Positions 19,343-28,235 of a DNA stretch of 64,000 nucleotides are shown here, one piece after another. Position 1 is the first letter of the stretch; each line of letters begins with the position of its first letter. Source of the stretch: Enterococcus lacertideformus (lineage in GTDB: Bacteria; Bacillota; Bacilli; Lactobacillales; Enterococcaceae); contig JADAKE010000014.1 in NCBI GenBank assembly GCA_015680865.1, forward strand, positions 62,001 through 126,000, in the 5' to 3' direction. Below the pieces are notes generated by a model. It made no database searches. It was not told where the DNA came from and saw nothing but the letters and a program-made list of their open reading frames with translations. The position numbers and the translations under genes were made by a program.

Positions 19343-19843
19343 ATGTTAGCTGCAATCTGGGCACAAGATGAAAACGGGTTGATTGGTAAAGAAGAGAAAC
19401 TTCCTTGGCGTTTGCCTAATGATTTAAGATTTTTCAAACAAATGACAGAGGCGAATACTTTGGTAATGGGAAGAAAAACATTTGAAGGAATGGGAAGACG
19501 TCCATTACCTAATCGCCAAACGATTGTTATGACGAGAGACAAAAACTACCAAGTGGATAACGTGATCGTGATGCACAATGTAGAAGAAGTATTGAACTAT
19601 GAAAAGGAAAATGATGGAATTGTGTTTGTTGCTGGTGGGTCACTCATTTATAAAGAATTTCTTCCATTTTGCTCCATATTATATCGGACAGTCATTCATC
19701 ATTCTTTTGAGGGGGATACGTATTTTCCAGAGCTAGATTGGGAACAATGGTCACGCATCAATATTAGTCAAGGAGAAATAGATGAAAAAAATCCTTATGC
19801 ACACCAATTTGAGACGTATCAACGAAAAGAAAGCAAAATTTAA
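19343..19843 (+). CDS. folA: Dihydrofolate reductase
   Basis: Reduces dihydrofolate to tetrahydrofolate with NADPH, and is the trimethoprim target. The 166-residue protein has the canonical start LAAIWAQDENGLIGKEEKLPW (active-site W and catalytic acid region D/LPNDLRFFK), TLVMGRKTFEGMG and the NADPH loop FVAGGSLIYKEFL. The ATG at 19343 was chosen because AGAAAGGATGAGTAT precedes it. An upstream in-frame ATG lies inside thyA. Operon with thyA, followed by a strong terminator. Confidence 0.95.
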   Translation: MLAAIWAQDENGLIGKEEKLPWRLPNDLRFFKQMTEANTLVMGRKTFEGMGRRPLPNRQTIVMTRDKNYQVDNVIVMHNVEEVLNYEKENDGIVFVAGGSLIYKEFLPFCSILYRTVIHHSFEGDTYFPELDWEQWSRINISQGEIDEKNPYAHQFETYQRKESKI

Positions 19844-19851
19844 AATGAAAC

Positions 19852-19903
19852 AAAGCAACTTCTTGATCTGCGTGTAGTTGGCAGTTTGAGAAGTTGCTTT
19901 TTT
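19852..19903 (+). terminator. Terminator of thyA-folA
   Basis: Stem AAAGCAACTTCT / AGAAGTTGCTTT with a 25-nt loop and a TTTTTT tail. Confidence 0.85.
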
Positions 19904-20065
19904 ATATTTGAAAATAAATGAAATGCAAATTTCTATGAAAACGGTCACGTTTGTAGAGGTATTTTGAAAAAACATTCGTTGTCTGTTATACTAAAAAAAG
20001 AAATTGCCTTTATTTTTATATTGAGTAAACCAAAGGGCATCTTGTAAAAGGAAGAGTGGGACAGT

Positions 20066-20908
20066 ATGACAAATGTAAAAATCGTAACAGATTCTTCTTG
20101 TACAATGGAAAAAAATGTGCGAGATCATTTAAATATTCAAGTTATGCCATTAGCAATCATGATTGATGGCGTGGTATACCCAGATGATGATTAATTAGAT
20201 GGTGAGAAGTTTATGGAAATGATGGCACAAGCAAAATCATTACCTAAAACAAGTCAACCACCGATTGGCGAATTTATCTCAATGTATGACACTCTGGGAG
20301 AAGACGGTAGTGAAGTGATCTCCATCCACATGACAAAAGGATTGAGTGGCACCGTAGAAGCGGCTCATCAAGCAAGTAATCTAACAAAAACTAAAGTAAC
20401 AGTGATTGATAGTGATACTACTGATCAAGGGTTATCTTTTCAAGTGATTCGTGCGGCAGAACTAGCAAAAGAAGGAAAAAACGCAGAGGAAATAATTGAA
20501 GAAATTCAAAAAATTAAAGAAAATACGAAACTGTATATAGGAATCTCTACTTTGGATAATTTGGTAAAGGGTGGTCGTATCAGCCGAGCAACAGGGTTAC
20601 TTTCAAGTGTTCTAAATATTCTTGCAGTGATGAACTTTACACACGGTGAGTTAATCCCAGTAACTAAGGGACGAGGAAAGAAAACGTTTGATAAGTGGTT
20701 CAACAATCTAAAAAAAGAATTGAAAGAAATGCCAAATGTTCGGCAAATTGGGATTTCCCATGCAGATGCCCAAGAGCTTGCCCAAGAATTTAAAGACAGT
20801 TTGCAAGAATTATTTCCTGAAATGAATATCCCTGTTCTACACACTAATCCAGTGATTGCCACGCATACAGGCAAAAATGCTTTTGCGATTATGTATTACA
20901 TCGATTAA
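20066..20908 (+). pseudogene. DegV-family fatty-acid-binding protein, nonsense mutation
   Basis: DegV/FakB-like protein of 280 codons. The family binds a fatty acid for phosphorylation by FakA. Opening MTNVKIVTDSSCTMEKNVRD contains the ligand-contact Ser of the DSS motif. A TAA at codon 43 (20192-20194) interrupts the frame within the segment YPDDD-stop-LDGEKF. Downstream motifs are all present: TSQPPIGEFISMYD, HMTKGLSGTVEAAHQ and CHTG-like ATHTGKNAFAIMYYID at the end. A single nonsense change inactivates it unless translation restarts at the ATG at 20213. Such a product would lack the DSS motif. Confidence 0.88.
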
Positions 20909-20963
20909 TTTAAAGTTCAGATCAAGTGATAAAGCGTAAAATACATCAAGTAATTGTAAACAC

Positions 20964-21020
20964 AATAAGCTGAATAATCCGGAAAATAGGAAAAGCTATT
21001 TTCGGATTATTCGGCTTATT
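20964..21020. repeat. 57-nt hairpin repeat, copy 1
   Basis: Stem AATAAGCTGAATAATCC / GGATTATTCGGCTTATT continued by AAAATAG / CTATTTT around loop GAAAAG. T-rich downstream, so it can terminate degV transcription. It matches 47804-47861, including upstream sequence (CAAGTGATAAA..CG). See the copy there for the compensatory change. Confidence 0.75.
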
Positions 21021-21140
21021 TTTCGCAGGAGCTTCTTCTGGAGCACCTTTTATAATTTTTATTTTTTTCAGAAAGACTACCTTTTTGTTTAAATGTTTGA
21101 TAACATCTGATAACATAAGAAACAACTGAATGAAAACAAA

Positions 21141-21677
21141 TCAGATTTTAAAAGGCGCATACCTATCAATAACAATGAATTCAATGGCTTTTCGAGTCGC
21201 TAAGGAAAACCGAGAAAAATAGCGTTCTAAATAAGGCAATCGTCGATTTGCGACAATGTCCAATAGTTCATGTCTTTGTCCGTCCATCATAATAAAACTC
21301 ATGGCACTTGCGACACTTCGAACCGATTTGAATTCATCAAAACATAAGACTTTAGGCAGAGTCTGTTTGAATAGGTTCAATGGGCGGTAGAATCTCTTCA
21401 TGACACGATAAACCGAAGAAGTGGAACTATTTTTCTGACGAGCGATTTCCGTCATCGAAGTATTCTCTTTTAGGCGAGTAACGACAGACCAACGAATGAT
21501 CCTAGAGGGGACGACACAAAAACAATGTGGACACTCTTCGGGCGTGTATTGAAGAGTACCTTTGTAAATCAAGCAAATTTGCCCATTATATCTTTCTTTG
21601 GTTAAACAATTTTCCTCGAAATAGATAGTTAGGTCTAGAATATTTAGGGTATCTTTGATAAGCTGAGTATAAGACAT
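21141..21677 (-). mobile_element. ISL3-family transposase, truncated
   Basis: N-terminal part of an ISL3-type transposase beginning MSYTQLIKDTLNILDLTIYF (ATG 21677 behind AGGAGGATTCAAG). It keeps the helix-turn-helix-like TRLKENTSMTEIARQKN and the start of the catalytic domain LPKVLCFDEFKSVRSVA, ending at IDRYAPFKI. The zinc-finger zone is shortened (EECPHCFCVVP), indicating an internal deletion. The C-terminal half, with the remaining catalytic acids, is missing. It is a dead element that marks the left border of the island holding the tandem genes. Its outer end matches the relic at 5113-5245. Confidence 0.85.
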
Positions 21678-21907
21678 CTTGAATCCTCCTATGAATTGGT
21701 TCGTCAAATTAATTCTAAAGGATTTCAGGGTGTCTTTTCTATGTTTTTACATCATAAAAAAGATGTTGGTGAATTTCACCAACATCAAAAAGTATAGAGC
21801 CAAAGTTACAGATTTATATGCGTTTTCAACGGGAAAATTAACAAAAACTCTACGATTGATTCTATCTCCTTCCTTTCTTTGTCTCTTCTCTTATTCTTTT
21901 TTTTTGC

Positions 21908-22179
21908 AAACTTTGTCAAAAAAAGTGAACTTAATATAAAACTGCTGAAGTCCTACTAAACAAGGTTTTTTTCTGCGAAAACAGGTGTTTTTTACAAAAA
22001 AATTTTCTAAAATGTATTTTTTTATGGACAATAAATTGTTTTTGTGGTATTCTACGTGTGAAAAGCAAGAAAGCGCTTTCTTGCTTTGGTTTTATAAGTA
22101 TTACATTTTTTTCTGTGCAGATTTTTGCTTTCCTTAGGAACAAGCAAAAAGCATTAAATTAAAAGGAGATTGATACCGT
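21908..22179 (+). promoter_or_regulatory. Duplicated leader with a 26-bp perfect palindrome (cre-like), copy 1
   Basis: From TTTGTCAAAAAAAGTGAACTTAA (in part) to the start codon this leader is repeated at about 23501-23751. It contains AAAGCAAGAAAGC / GCTTTCTTGCTTT (22062-22087), a gap-free perfect palindrome. Its core GAAAGCGCTTTC fits the catabolite-responsive element. The ribosome binding site is AAAAGGAGATTGATACC, identical in the second copy. The rest of 21708-21907 holds nothing recognisable. Confidence 0.7.
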
Positions 22180-23400
22180 ATGAGAATAGACAAAATGATA
22201 ACCACTTTTCTCCAAACGACAGACTTATTCAATGGCTCAACTTTCTTAGGTAATCAGAGCCAAGACCAAAGCCAAGATCAAGAAACGAGATTAGGAAACA
22301 GACTAAATTTAGAAAATAGTGGTGTAGTTACCCAGTCTTCTGATGAAACTCATTCACGCAACGAACAACACGAAAACCACAGAGAGGGGAGGAGCGCTCA
22401 CCAATCCTCAAAAACCTTAGATAGAATGCAAGATAATGATCCAAGACATCCATTTTCGGCTTACATACCTAAAAAATCCCATGAAAGTGAAAGTCTTTCA
22501 AGTTATACTTATATTGGCCGTTTTAAAAATAATGAAAGTCTACATAAAGAAATAAATGACCGTATCAAGCAAAAAATTATAGCTTTTAACAAGTTAAAAG
22601 CTGAAATCTCTACAGAAGTTGATCAATCACAAACGAATCTCGATCTTCAACAAGCTCAAAAATTCTGTGAGGAATTCGATGGATTAAAAAGTGAGTTATT
22701 AAATAATCAATCTAACATGAGAAAGCAAAGAAAATCTATTAGGGAAACTATGAAAAAAGGTATGGGTAACGAAGAGAAGTTAAAACGTTTCTATTTTAAA
22801 AAGTACAATGGATTAATAACAGCCACAAAAACAGATAAAAAATTTATTAATAGTCTTATATCTGATTGTCAACAAACAGTAAATAATTTACAAGAATCTA
22901 TAAAATCAAAGTTCTCCAATTTAGATAATACTACTACAATAGGAAGTCCTAAGGTATCTATAGAAGAAGGATTCATGCTAGTAAGATATACAGATCTTTC
23001 AGGCAAGTTCAATAGGGTAACTAAAGAGATAAACAAATCCTATAAAAAAGTAAATAATTTACAGAAAAATTTGTCTCAAAATGAAGATCCTTGTAATATT
23101 GTTAATATAAAAGCAGATATTGCTAATATAATAAGTAACATAATTCCACAATTAAAGAGGGAAAGAGAAAACATTCGATGTGAAATGACTAAGGAGAAAA
23201 ATTCTATAGAGTTGCTTGTAAAACAAGGAAAATTAATCTCTTCAGAAGCAAAACTATATGTTGATGAGTATAATAGCCTTATTAATAACACGGGTAATAG
23301 AAGAAATAAAAGAGACGTGATTAAGAAACAAACCCTCTCAGAAAAACTAGCAAGTGTGAATATAAATAATAAAGAAAGAAAAATCAGAGAAAGCTTTTAA
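22180..23400 (+). CDS. Unrecognised helical protein, tandem copy 1
   Basis: A 406-residue, charged, mostly helical protein with no signal peptide or membrane segment. Three parts are visible. Residues 1-50 are a polar N-terminal block (FLQTTDLFNGSTFLGNQSQ, then SQDQETRLGNRL) that is 45/50 identical to the neighbouring copy. The middle (about 100-370) has long coiled-coil-like helices. The C-terminal block has RNKRDV followed by KQTLSEKLASVNINNKERK, shared with copy 2. Just before the end, one extra A (around 23379-23383) shifts the frame relative to copy 2. It replaces a 13-residue tail SEKAFKRETAMSR, still readable to 23425, with IRESF. I do not recognise the family. The layout suggests a secreted or targeted effector-like protein or a self-associating scaffold, but no function is claimed. 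Confidence 0.75.
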   Translation: MRIDKMITTFLQTTDLFNGSTFLGNQSQDQSQDQETRLGNRLNLENSGVVTQSSDETHSRNEQHENHREGRSAHQSSKTLDRMQDNDPRHPFSAYIPKKSHESESLSSYTYIGRFKNNESLHKEINDRIKQKIIAFNKLKAEISTEVDQSQTNLDLQQAQKFCEEFDGLKSELLNNQSNMRKQRKSIRETMKKGMGNEEKLKRFYFKKYNGLITATKTDKKFINSLISDCQQTVNNLQESIKSKFSNLDNTTTIGSPKVSIEEGFMLVRYTDLSGKFNRVTKEINKSYKKVNNLQKNLSQNEDPCNIVNIKADIANIISNIIPQLKRERENIRCEMTKEKNSIELLVKQGKLISSEAKLYVDEYNSLINNTGNRRNKRDVIKKQTLSEKLASVNINNKERKIRESF

Positions 23401-23500
23401 AAGAGAGACAGCAATGTCAAGATAGCCTATAAAAGAGTCTGTAAATCTTGAGAAGTTGTGTTAAGTGACACGTGGTGTTCTTTCAAGCGGAAAAACGGTT

Positions 23501-23751
23501 CTTTGTCAAAAAAACTGAACTTAATATAAAACTTGTTAAGGTTTACTAAACAAAGTTTTTCTACAAAATAATTTATTAAAATAAATATTTTTATGGACAT
23601 TAAATTGTTTTTGTATTAAAGTTTCTCCAGAGTTGAAGAAATCGTTTTCTTTTGTTGAGGTAGTTTTATAATTAATGTATTTTTTATGTCTATCTTTTTA
23701 CTTTCCACATAATAAGTGAAAAACATTAAATTAAAAGGAGATTGATACCCT
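23501..23751 (+). promoter_or_regulatory. Duplicated leader, copy 2, with cre-like site
   Basis: Diverged copy of the 21908-22179 leader. AGAAATCGTTTTCT (23637-23650) lies at the same distance (about 108 bp) from the start codon as the palindrome of copy 1 and keeps the cre core spacing. The ribosome binding site AAAAGGAGATTGATACC is unchanged. Sequence 23401-23500 contains a degraded terminator-like hairpin of copy 1. Confidence 0.6.
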
Positions 23752-24907
23752 ATGAGACTAGACAAAATGATAACCGCTTTTCTCCAAACGTCAGACTTAT
23801 TCAATGGCTCAACTTTCTTAGGTAATCAGAGCCAAGACCAAAGCCAATATCAAGAAACGAGATTAGGAAACAGACTAGATTTAGAAAACAGTGGTGTAGT
23901 CATCCCATTACATAATGAAACTCAGCCACGCAAAAAACGACACGAAAAACACAGAAATGAACGCTCGCCAATCCTCAAATCCCTTAGATAAAATGCAAGA
24001 GAATGATTCAAGGCATCCATATTCGGCTTACAGTCCTAAAAAAATTTCTGTACTATCCCCAAAGGATCTCAAGGATAACTCTGTACATAAAAAAATAATC
24101 CAGCGTATTAAGCAAACAGAGACAGATTTTAACAAACTCAAAAAGGAAAGTTTCACAGATGGTAATACATCAAAAAAAATTCATAAGAAGATTCAAAAAT
24201 CCTGTAACAAATTCCGCAGTTTAAATCGTGAGTTAAAAAATAGTCAAGTTACGATGAAAAAGGAAAGAGAATGGATAAAAAAAGGCTTGAAACGGGGTGA
24301 GATAGAGAACGAATCTGAAGCTCAAACATATGTTAAAAGCTTTGATGATGAATTAAAGATTGGAAGACAAGAAAGAAGAAATGTCGCTAATCTGCTATCT
24401 GATTGTAGAAATATAGCAAGGGAAGGAAAAAAACTGCAAACTTACAACAATCCCATTCAGTAACTACTACTATGTCTCCACAAGAAACAAGCATTCTAAA
24501 AAAAAGTTGAAGAACTCACAGTCAACTTCAAGGAGAAAACTAAACAAATAGAGGAACGCTGTAAAGTAGTAAAAAAATTTCTTGAAGAAAGGAACCTTTC
24601 TGATATATTTGGTAAAGTACGGGATGAAGAACTTTTAAAATTAGAGAGTGAAAGAGATGGTATTAAATATGAAATGCTTATGGAGCAAAATACTATAGAG
24701 TGGTATTTAAAACAAGAGAAAATACCTTATTCAAAAGCAAAGAAGTATATTAATGAGTACGATAATTACATTAGTGACACTTATAGAAATAAAAGAGACG
24801 TGTCGGAGAAACAAAGCCTTTCAGAAAAACTAGCAAGTGTGAATATAAATAATAAAGAAAGAAAATCAGAGAAACCTTTTAAACGAGAAACAGCAATGGC
24901 AAGGTAG
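23752..24907 (+). pseudogene. Tandem copy 2 of the unrecognised helical protein, frameshifted
   Basis: Paralogue of the preceding gene with the same N-terminal 50 residues (five differences) and the same C-terminal block (RNKRDV, then LSEKLASVNINNKERK), here followed by SEKPFKRETAMAR. The middle is strongly diverged and shorter. The frame is broken near 23965 (relative deletion after HEKHRNER), near 24455, and at an A-run near 24505. The three pieces remain readable: 23752-23990, 23965-24463 and about 24507-24907. A short product of 79 residues carrying just the conserved N-terminus could still be made. Confidence 0.8.
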
Positions 24908-24923
24908 TCTATAAAAAGTGTGT

Positions 24924-24969
24924 AAACCTCCATAATTTGTGTCAAGCGACGCAAATTATGGAGGTTTTT
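24924..24969 (+). terminator. Terminator of the tandem-gene unit
   Basis: Stem AAACCTCCATAATTTG / CAAATTATGGAGGTTT with a 12-nt loop, followed by TTTTC. Confidence 0.9.
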
Positions 24970-25164
24970 CAAGTGGAAAAGCGGAAAGAATGGTTAAAAG
25001 TATTAAAAATAAGAAGAAATTTCTTGAAAGTCTTAAAAGTTATTTCGAAAACTGCTGGAAGTTCGCTATTTTTAAAGAGGCTGGGACAAACACCTTTGTT
25101 ATCAAGGCTTTTCACTGCTTTTTAGTAACAATTAATAGACGTGATAGCCAGAACGAATGTGTTG

Positions 25165-25419
25165 CTAACTGCTTAAAATCTGGACAACGATTTTACTTAG
25201 TGTTAAGTAGTCTGTAAAACTAGAGCACAAAATTGTTTGAATATAGTTGAGGCTTGCATTCTCTTTTTGAAGAAGCTTCCCATAACATTCAAGCTTTCTT
25301 TTAATTTTTTTGAGTAGGTATGTTTCAAGGGATTGACTGAATGATAAAACTTTTTCATGATCTGAGAAATAGTTTAAAAGAGGATTAAACATGTTTATGT
25401 GATCATCTAATAAAAACAC
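25165..25419 (-). other. Possible gene fragment in the gap before rbgA
   Basis: The 600-bp gap between the terminator at 24.97 kb and rbgA has one protein-like minus-strand frame of 84 codons, starting GTG and containing FLLDDHINMFNPLLNYFSDH and a lysine-rich helix. There is no good ribosome binding site and no family is recognised. It may be the remnant of a transposase or other mobile gene. On the plus strand, 25077 starts a GAGGCTGGGACAAA motif seen as an intergenic repeat in lactobacilli and enterococci (recall). Confidence 0.25.
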
Positions 25420-25432
25420 CTAGAAATTAAAC

Positions 25433-25461
25433 AGTAAGCTTGTTGAAAGTATGATAAAATA
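25433..25461 (+). promoter_or_regulatory. Likely sigma-A promoter for rbgA
   Basis: TTAAAC, a 17-bp spacer and TATGAT, about 115 bp before the rbgA start. The -10 region continues as TATGATAAAATAC. Confidence 0.5.
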
Positions 25462-25575
25462 CAAAAGAAAGTTTTTTTCGATTCACATTCGATTGATGAT
25501 TTATCTTAATGAATATTATAGATAAGTGAAACGATTCAGTGAAATAAAACGAATGCAAAAGGAGAGAACAAAATA

Positions 25576-26436
25576 ATGACCATCCAATGGTTTCCAGGGC
25601 ATATGGCAAAAGCCCGACGAGAAGTTTCAGAAAAAATGAAATATGTAGATATTGTGTTTGAATTGGTGGATGCACGCTTGCCACTATCATCGCGTAATCC
25701 CATGCTTGATCAAATCATACAAAAAAAACCACGATTAGTATTACTAAATAAAGCCGATTTAGCCGATCCAAAACAAACGAAGAAATGGCAGCAATACTTT
25801 AACGAACAAGGGCACCAAGCATTAGCCATCACTGCCCAAGAAAGTAAAGGGATCAAAGCGTTGATACCAGCTGCAAAAGAGGCGCTGAAAGAAAAACGTG
25901 CTCGTGACGCAGCACGTGGTATCAAACCACGTGCCATAAGAGCAATGGTTTTGGGGATTCCTAATGTAGGAAAATCAACATTAATGAACCGACTAGTTGG
26001 CAAAAAAATTGCGCAAACAGGAAACAAACCTGGCGTGACAAAAGGACAGCAATTGTTGCGCTTAGGTAGTGAACTAGAGTTATTAGATACTCCTGGTATT
26101 CTATGGCCAAAATTTGAAGATGAAGAAATTGGTAAAAAATTAGCGTTAACAGGTGCAATCAAAGATCAGTTAGTTCATCTAGATGATTTGGCTATCTATG
26201 GCTTAGATTTCTTTACTCGTTACTATCCTGGTAAAATTACTGAACGTTACCATCTAACTCAAGAAGAAGAACAAAAATTAGCTCCTGAGTTATTGATGGC
26301 TATCACTGCTGAGCGAGGCTATAAAGAAGACTACGACCGTGGCAGTGAAGTGGTTGTATTTGATATTAGACAAGGAAAATTGGGACGATACACGTTAGAT
26401 CGTTGTGAAGAATTGGGGCAAGAAAACGATGAGTGA
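25576..26436 (+). CDS. rbgA: Ribosome biogenesis GTPase RbgA (YlqF)
   Basis: Circularly permuted GTPase needed for late 50S assembly. In the 286-residue protein the G4 motif LLNKADLAD (about residue 57) precedes the P-loop [14 protein letters not shown] (about 129) and G3 [10 protein letters not shown] (about 177), which is the diagnostic permutation. The N-terminus [16 protein letters not shown] is typical. ATG follows AAAAGGAGAGAACAAAATA. The 3' end overlaps rnhB by 8 bases. Intact. Confidence 0.96.
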   Translation: MTIQWFPGHMAKARREVSEKMKYVDIVFELVDARLPLSSRNPMLDQIIQKKPRLVLLNKADLADPKQTKKWQQYFNEQGHQALAITAQESKGIKALIPAAKEALKEKRARDAARGIKPRAIRAMVLGIPNVGKSTLMNRLVGKKIAQTGNKPGVTKGQQLLRLGSELELLDTPGILWPKFEDEEIGKKLALTGAIKDQLVHLDDLAIYGLDFFTRYYPGKITERYHLTQEEEQKLAPELLMAITAERGYKEDYDRGSEVVVFDIRQGKLGRYTLDRCEELGQENDE

Positions 26437-27196
26437 ATCGATACAAAGTATCAAAGAGCAGCTAAAACAAATAAATTCGCTGGCTGATCCAGCTGTTGTT
26501 ACTTTAAGAAAAGATCAACGAAAAGGGGTGCAACAAGCTTTGCTTGCTTTTGAAAGACGATTAAAAAAAGAAGCGAGCATACGTGAGAAGTACCTAGAAA
26601 TGTCAGTATTTGAACAGGCTATTTATGAGCAAGGATATGAATGGATCGCAGGGATTGACGAAGTAGGACGTGGCCCCTTAGCAGGACCAGTGGTAGCTGC
26701 AGCAGTTATCCTGCCTAAAAATATAGAAATTCTTGGTTTGAATGACTCCAAACAGTTATCAGAAAAAAAGAGAGTACTGCTATATGACCAAATCCAGCAA
26801 AAAGCTATTGCCATAGGAATCGGCATAATTGATGAAGGAAAAATTGATAAAGTCAATATCTATGAAGCAAGTAAACTGGCAATGATCCAAGCGGTTAACA
26901 AACTAGCTGTACAGCCTAGTTATTTGTTGATTGATGCGATGGCACTGGATTTACCGATCCCTCAAAAAAAATTGATTAAAGGTGATGCGCGTTCCATATC
27001 GATTGCGGCAGCAAGTATTATCGCTAAGGTCTACCGAGATGATCTAATGAAAAAATATGACGAACTGTATCCGGGGTATGGATTTAGGAATAATGCCGGT
27101 TACGGAACGAAAGAGCACTTAAAGGGATTAGCACAAAAAGGAATTACGCCAATCCATCGCCGTTCTTTTTCTCCTGTGAAAAATTATTTACTTTAA
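26429..27196 (+). CDS. rnhB: Ribonuclease HII
   Basis: Removes ribonucleotides and RNA from RNA-DNA hybrids. The 255-residue protein has the catalytic segment [20 protein letters not shown] (Asp and Glu, about residue 77), [10 protein letters not shown] and [21 protein letters not shown], then [18 protein letters not shown]. An N-terminal extension of about 70 residues is normal for the Firmicute form. The start ATG at 26429 overlaps the rbgA stop (ATGAGTGA arrangement), so translation is coupled. The longer frame from 26405 is inside rbgA. Confidence 0.95.
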   Translation: MSESIQSIKEQLKQINSLADPAVVTLRKDQRKGVQQALLAFERRLKKEASIREKYLEMSVFEQAIYEQGYEWIAGIDEVGRGPLAGPVVAAAVILPKNIEILGLNDSKQLSEKKRVLLYDQIQQKAIAIGIGIIDEGKIDKVNIYEASKLAMIQAVNKLAVQPSYLLIDAMALDLPIPQKKLIKGDARSISIAAASIIAKVYRDDLMKKYDELYPGYGFRNNAGYGTKEHLKGLAQKGITPIHRRSFSPVKNYLL

Positions 27197-27255
27197 AACA
27201 AATGATCGCCTCTTACATATTTTATTTAAAAGAAAATGAGAGGCGGTTTTAGCGA

Positions 27256-28113
27256 ATGAATAAAATAGAAAGTTTTTTACTTAAATTAGCTTACGTAAAA
27301 GGAATCAGCAGTCAAGGGAAATGGGCAGTCGTGCAAACCTTGTTACAAATGAAAAGAGAAGAATTTTTTTGCAATGAAATCATGGATATTGCGAAAATTC
27401 ATCGTTATCGAGAAAAATTTCAAAGAAGTTGGCAACAAATCAATCAGAATTGGCCTGATATTAAAAAGTCTTCGTCTTTTATTACTTGTATCGATTCACG
27501 CTATCCACCACAACTACTTCATCTTGCTTTTCCGCCGATTGTTTTATTTTATTCTGGTGATCTTTCTTTACTTGAGAAAAAAATGATTAGCGTAGTGGGA
27601 GGAATAGACACTTCAGTATTAGCAAAAAAGGTCGTCCATCATTTACTTTTTCCTGTCATTGAAGCTGACTATATCATTGTCAGCGGCTGTGCGAAGGGAA
27701 TTGATACATATGCCCATCAGGCTGCGCTGAAGTATTCTGGAAAAACAGTTGCAGTTATTGGTACGGGGATACAGAACGTTTATCCAAAAGAAAATCAAGG
27801 TCTGCAAGAAGAAATTGGTAAAAAGCATCTTTTGCTTAGTGAATATCCACCAAATGAAGGGCCAAAGCCATATCAATTTCCCATGAGAAATCGAATTATT
27901 GCTGCTTTGTCTCAAGGAACCTGTGTCATTGAAGCAAAAAAGAAAAGTGGTTCGTTGATTACTGCGCATCAAGCATTAGAAATTGGTTGTACCGTTTTTT
28001 CTGTACCGGGAAATATTTTAACAGAACACTCGATTGGTTCGCATCAATTGATTCAAGATGGTGCAGTTTGTGTGATTTCTGGACAAGATTTATTACTAGA
28101 ATTGAAAGAATAA
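27256..28113 (+). CDS. dprA: DNA-processing protein DprA
   Basis: Binds incoming single-stranded DNA during transformation and loads RecA. The 285-residue protein has the Rossmann-like core: ISVVGGIDTSVLAKK (where many homologues read GSR), VSGCAKGIDTYAHQAAL, TVAVIGTGIQNVYPKEN, FPMRNRIIAALSQGTCVIEA and SGSLITAHQAL. ATG follows TGAGAGGCGGTTTTAGCGA at long spacing. It lies between rnhB and topA, as in many Firmicutes. No lesion was seen. The GGID variant of the usual GSRxxS motif could be checked against relatives. Confidence 0.93.
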   Translation: MNKIESFLLKLAYVKGISSQGKWAVVQTLLQMKREEFFCNEIMDIAKIHRYREKFQRSWQQINQNWPDIKKSSSFITCIDSRYPPQLLHLAFPPIVLFYSGDLSLLEKKMISVVGGIDTSVLAKKVVHHLLFPVIEADYIIVSGCAKGIDTYAHQAALKYSGKTVAVIGTGIQNVYPKENQGLQEEIGKKHLLLSEYPPNEGPKPYQFPMRNRIIAALSQGTCVIEAKKKSGSLITAHQALEIGCTVFSVPGNILTEHSIGSHQLIQDGAVCVISGQDLLLELKE

Positions 28114-28235
28114 CACGTTATTTCTCATTTGCTTTTCTTGACAAACGTTTTCTGAATGGATATGATAAGCTACGATTTGTATGAGTCCTCTTATATATAG
28201 TAGGAATACGTAAATGGAAAGGAGTCCATTCAGTA

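Noticed and set aside
22180..24907. Type VII secretion LXG toxins for the tandem genes
   Set aside because: No LXG or WXG motif, no esx genes nearby, and conservation is at both ends rather than an N-terminal LXG domain with a variable toxin tail. The YVDEY/YINEY segments alone are too weak.
24939..25217. Plus-strand frames after the tandem-gene terminator
   Set aside because: They begin inside the terminator hairpin, have no ribosome binding site and read as low-quality protein in several overlapping frames.
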